Part shown: one piece after another, positions 19,789-20,169 of the stretch
Layout: each line of letters starts with the position of its first letter
Position numbering within the stretch: position 1 is the stretch's first letter
IMG/VR virus record: IMGVR_UViG_3300025849_000288
Coordinates: 1 to 20,169 of that record
From: a virus
Direction: 5' to 3' (one strand)
DNA: 20,169 nucleotides
Translations under genes and position numbers: made by a program
Notes under the pieces: model-generated
What the model saw: the letters and a program-made list of their open reading frames with translations, nothing else
Database searches by the model: none
What the model was told of the DNA's origin: nothing

Positions 19789-20169
19789 AACGTATCGAGA
19801 AATCTATATATATACACATCTAAGTATTACAATATGTAATTAAGTAAGTATATCAGTTTTTAAAAACTAAAATAGTTAAATAACTATATATATTAAAACT
19901 TATGTAATAAAGCATTTAACTATCTAGATATATACCTTGCAACTAATTAAGTAAAATATATAGCTTTATGTATATTTGGGCCCGATTGAGCTAAAAATAT
20001 TTGTAGAAAAAAATTTGTTTTATTAAAATTTAATTTGTATTCACGTATACACGTACATTAAGGGCCTTAAAAATTTTTCTATTATTGTTCGCAACTTGTT
20101 TATAATTTATTACATTTACACAAAATCAACCGCAAGGAAGCAAACTAAACATTTAACAACTTAATTACT
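19789..20169. other. AT-rich non-coding region with palindromes and a direct repeat
   Basis: No credible gene is seen on either strand. Visible structure: perfect palindrome AGTTTTTAAAAACT (19855-19868); inverted repeat ATAGTTA-AA-TAACTAT (19872-19887) with a third TAACTAT at 19917-19923; palindrome TATCTAGATA (19921-19930); TTAAGG-G-CCTTAA (20058-20070); CACGTA twice (20042-20047, 20050-20055); and an 11-base direct repeat TAATTAAGTAA (19837-19847 and 19944-19954). A rightward TAnnTTTG box, TATATTTG (19971-19978), lacks a spaced TTG. A near match, TACATTTA (20111-20118), has TTG 23 bases upstream; either could start rightward late transcription beyond the window. Origin, operator or packaging functions are possible. 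Confidence 0.5.

Noticed and set aside
19750-19824. Rightward 24-codon frame with poly-proline, starting ATG 19750
   Set aside because: Short product created by the C-tract; Pro-rich composition is a by-product of the tract and no downstream gene is coupled to it.

Overview
The window is part of a tailed, non-contractile (siphovirus-like) phage genome with an HK97-type head. It most likely infects a member of the Bacteroidota, probably Flavobacteriia. The support is: low GC; no consistent Shine-Dalgarno sequences, with A/T-rich leaders before start codons instead; two good matches to the Bacteroidota -7 promoter box TAnnTTTG; and protein families common in that phylum (DUF3127 OB-fold, DUF5675, a KYGKY...WNGxG tail-tip family). 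No integrase, repressor, tRNA, CRISPR array or insertion sequence is visible. Terminase and portal must lie outside the window, since the left edge cuts into the prohead protease.

Left two thirds (1-13329, + strand), late genes in canonical order: prohead protease (3' end only), major capsid protein with its own UUCG-capped terminator, gp6-like connector, head closure protein, HK97 gp10-like neck protein, tail terminator (carrying a large inserted domain), tail tube, tail-assembly chaperone with a lambda-type -1 frameshift, TP901-type tape measure, a tail-tip protein (also carrying an inserted sandwich-like domain) and a repeat-built fibre. These are followed by a lysis-type block of three very small membrane proteins and a DUF5675 protein, then an HNH endonuclease, a T7 endonuclease I-like resolvase and a 46-residue acidic Cys-containing protein. 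A hairpin terminator at 13337-13354 closes the block where the two transcription directions converge.

Right third (13343-19630, - strand), early/replication genes, transcribed leftward: an unknown 87-aa protein, a conserved phage protein of unknown function, a 50-aa membrane peptide, a RecE/ExoVIII-type nuclease, a free-standing DnaA domain IV protein, an unknown protein, a DUF3127 ssDNA-binding-type protein, a terminator, a replisome-organiser-like protein, a RecA-core (DnaB/Twinkle type) helicase, several unknown proteins, a PD-(D/E)XK-like candidate, a strong terminator, and a separate two-gene unit (unknown 73-aa protein plus a MazG-like protein). That last unit has a promoter whose -33 element lies in the loop of the preceding terminator. 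Together they form a compact initiation (DnaA-like plus organiser plus helicase) and recombination (exonuclease plus unknown partner) module without a DNA polymerase.

Right end (19631-20169): about 540 bp with no credible gene. It holds a probable early promoter, an extreme C-tract (a G-quadruplex motif on the - strand) and an AT-rich stretch full of small palindromes and a direct repeat. It is a candidate control region, origin or packaging region.
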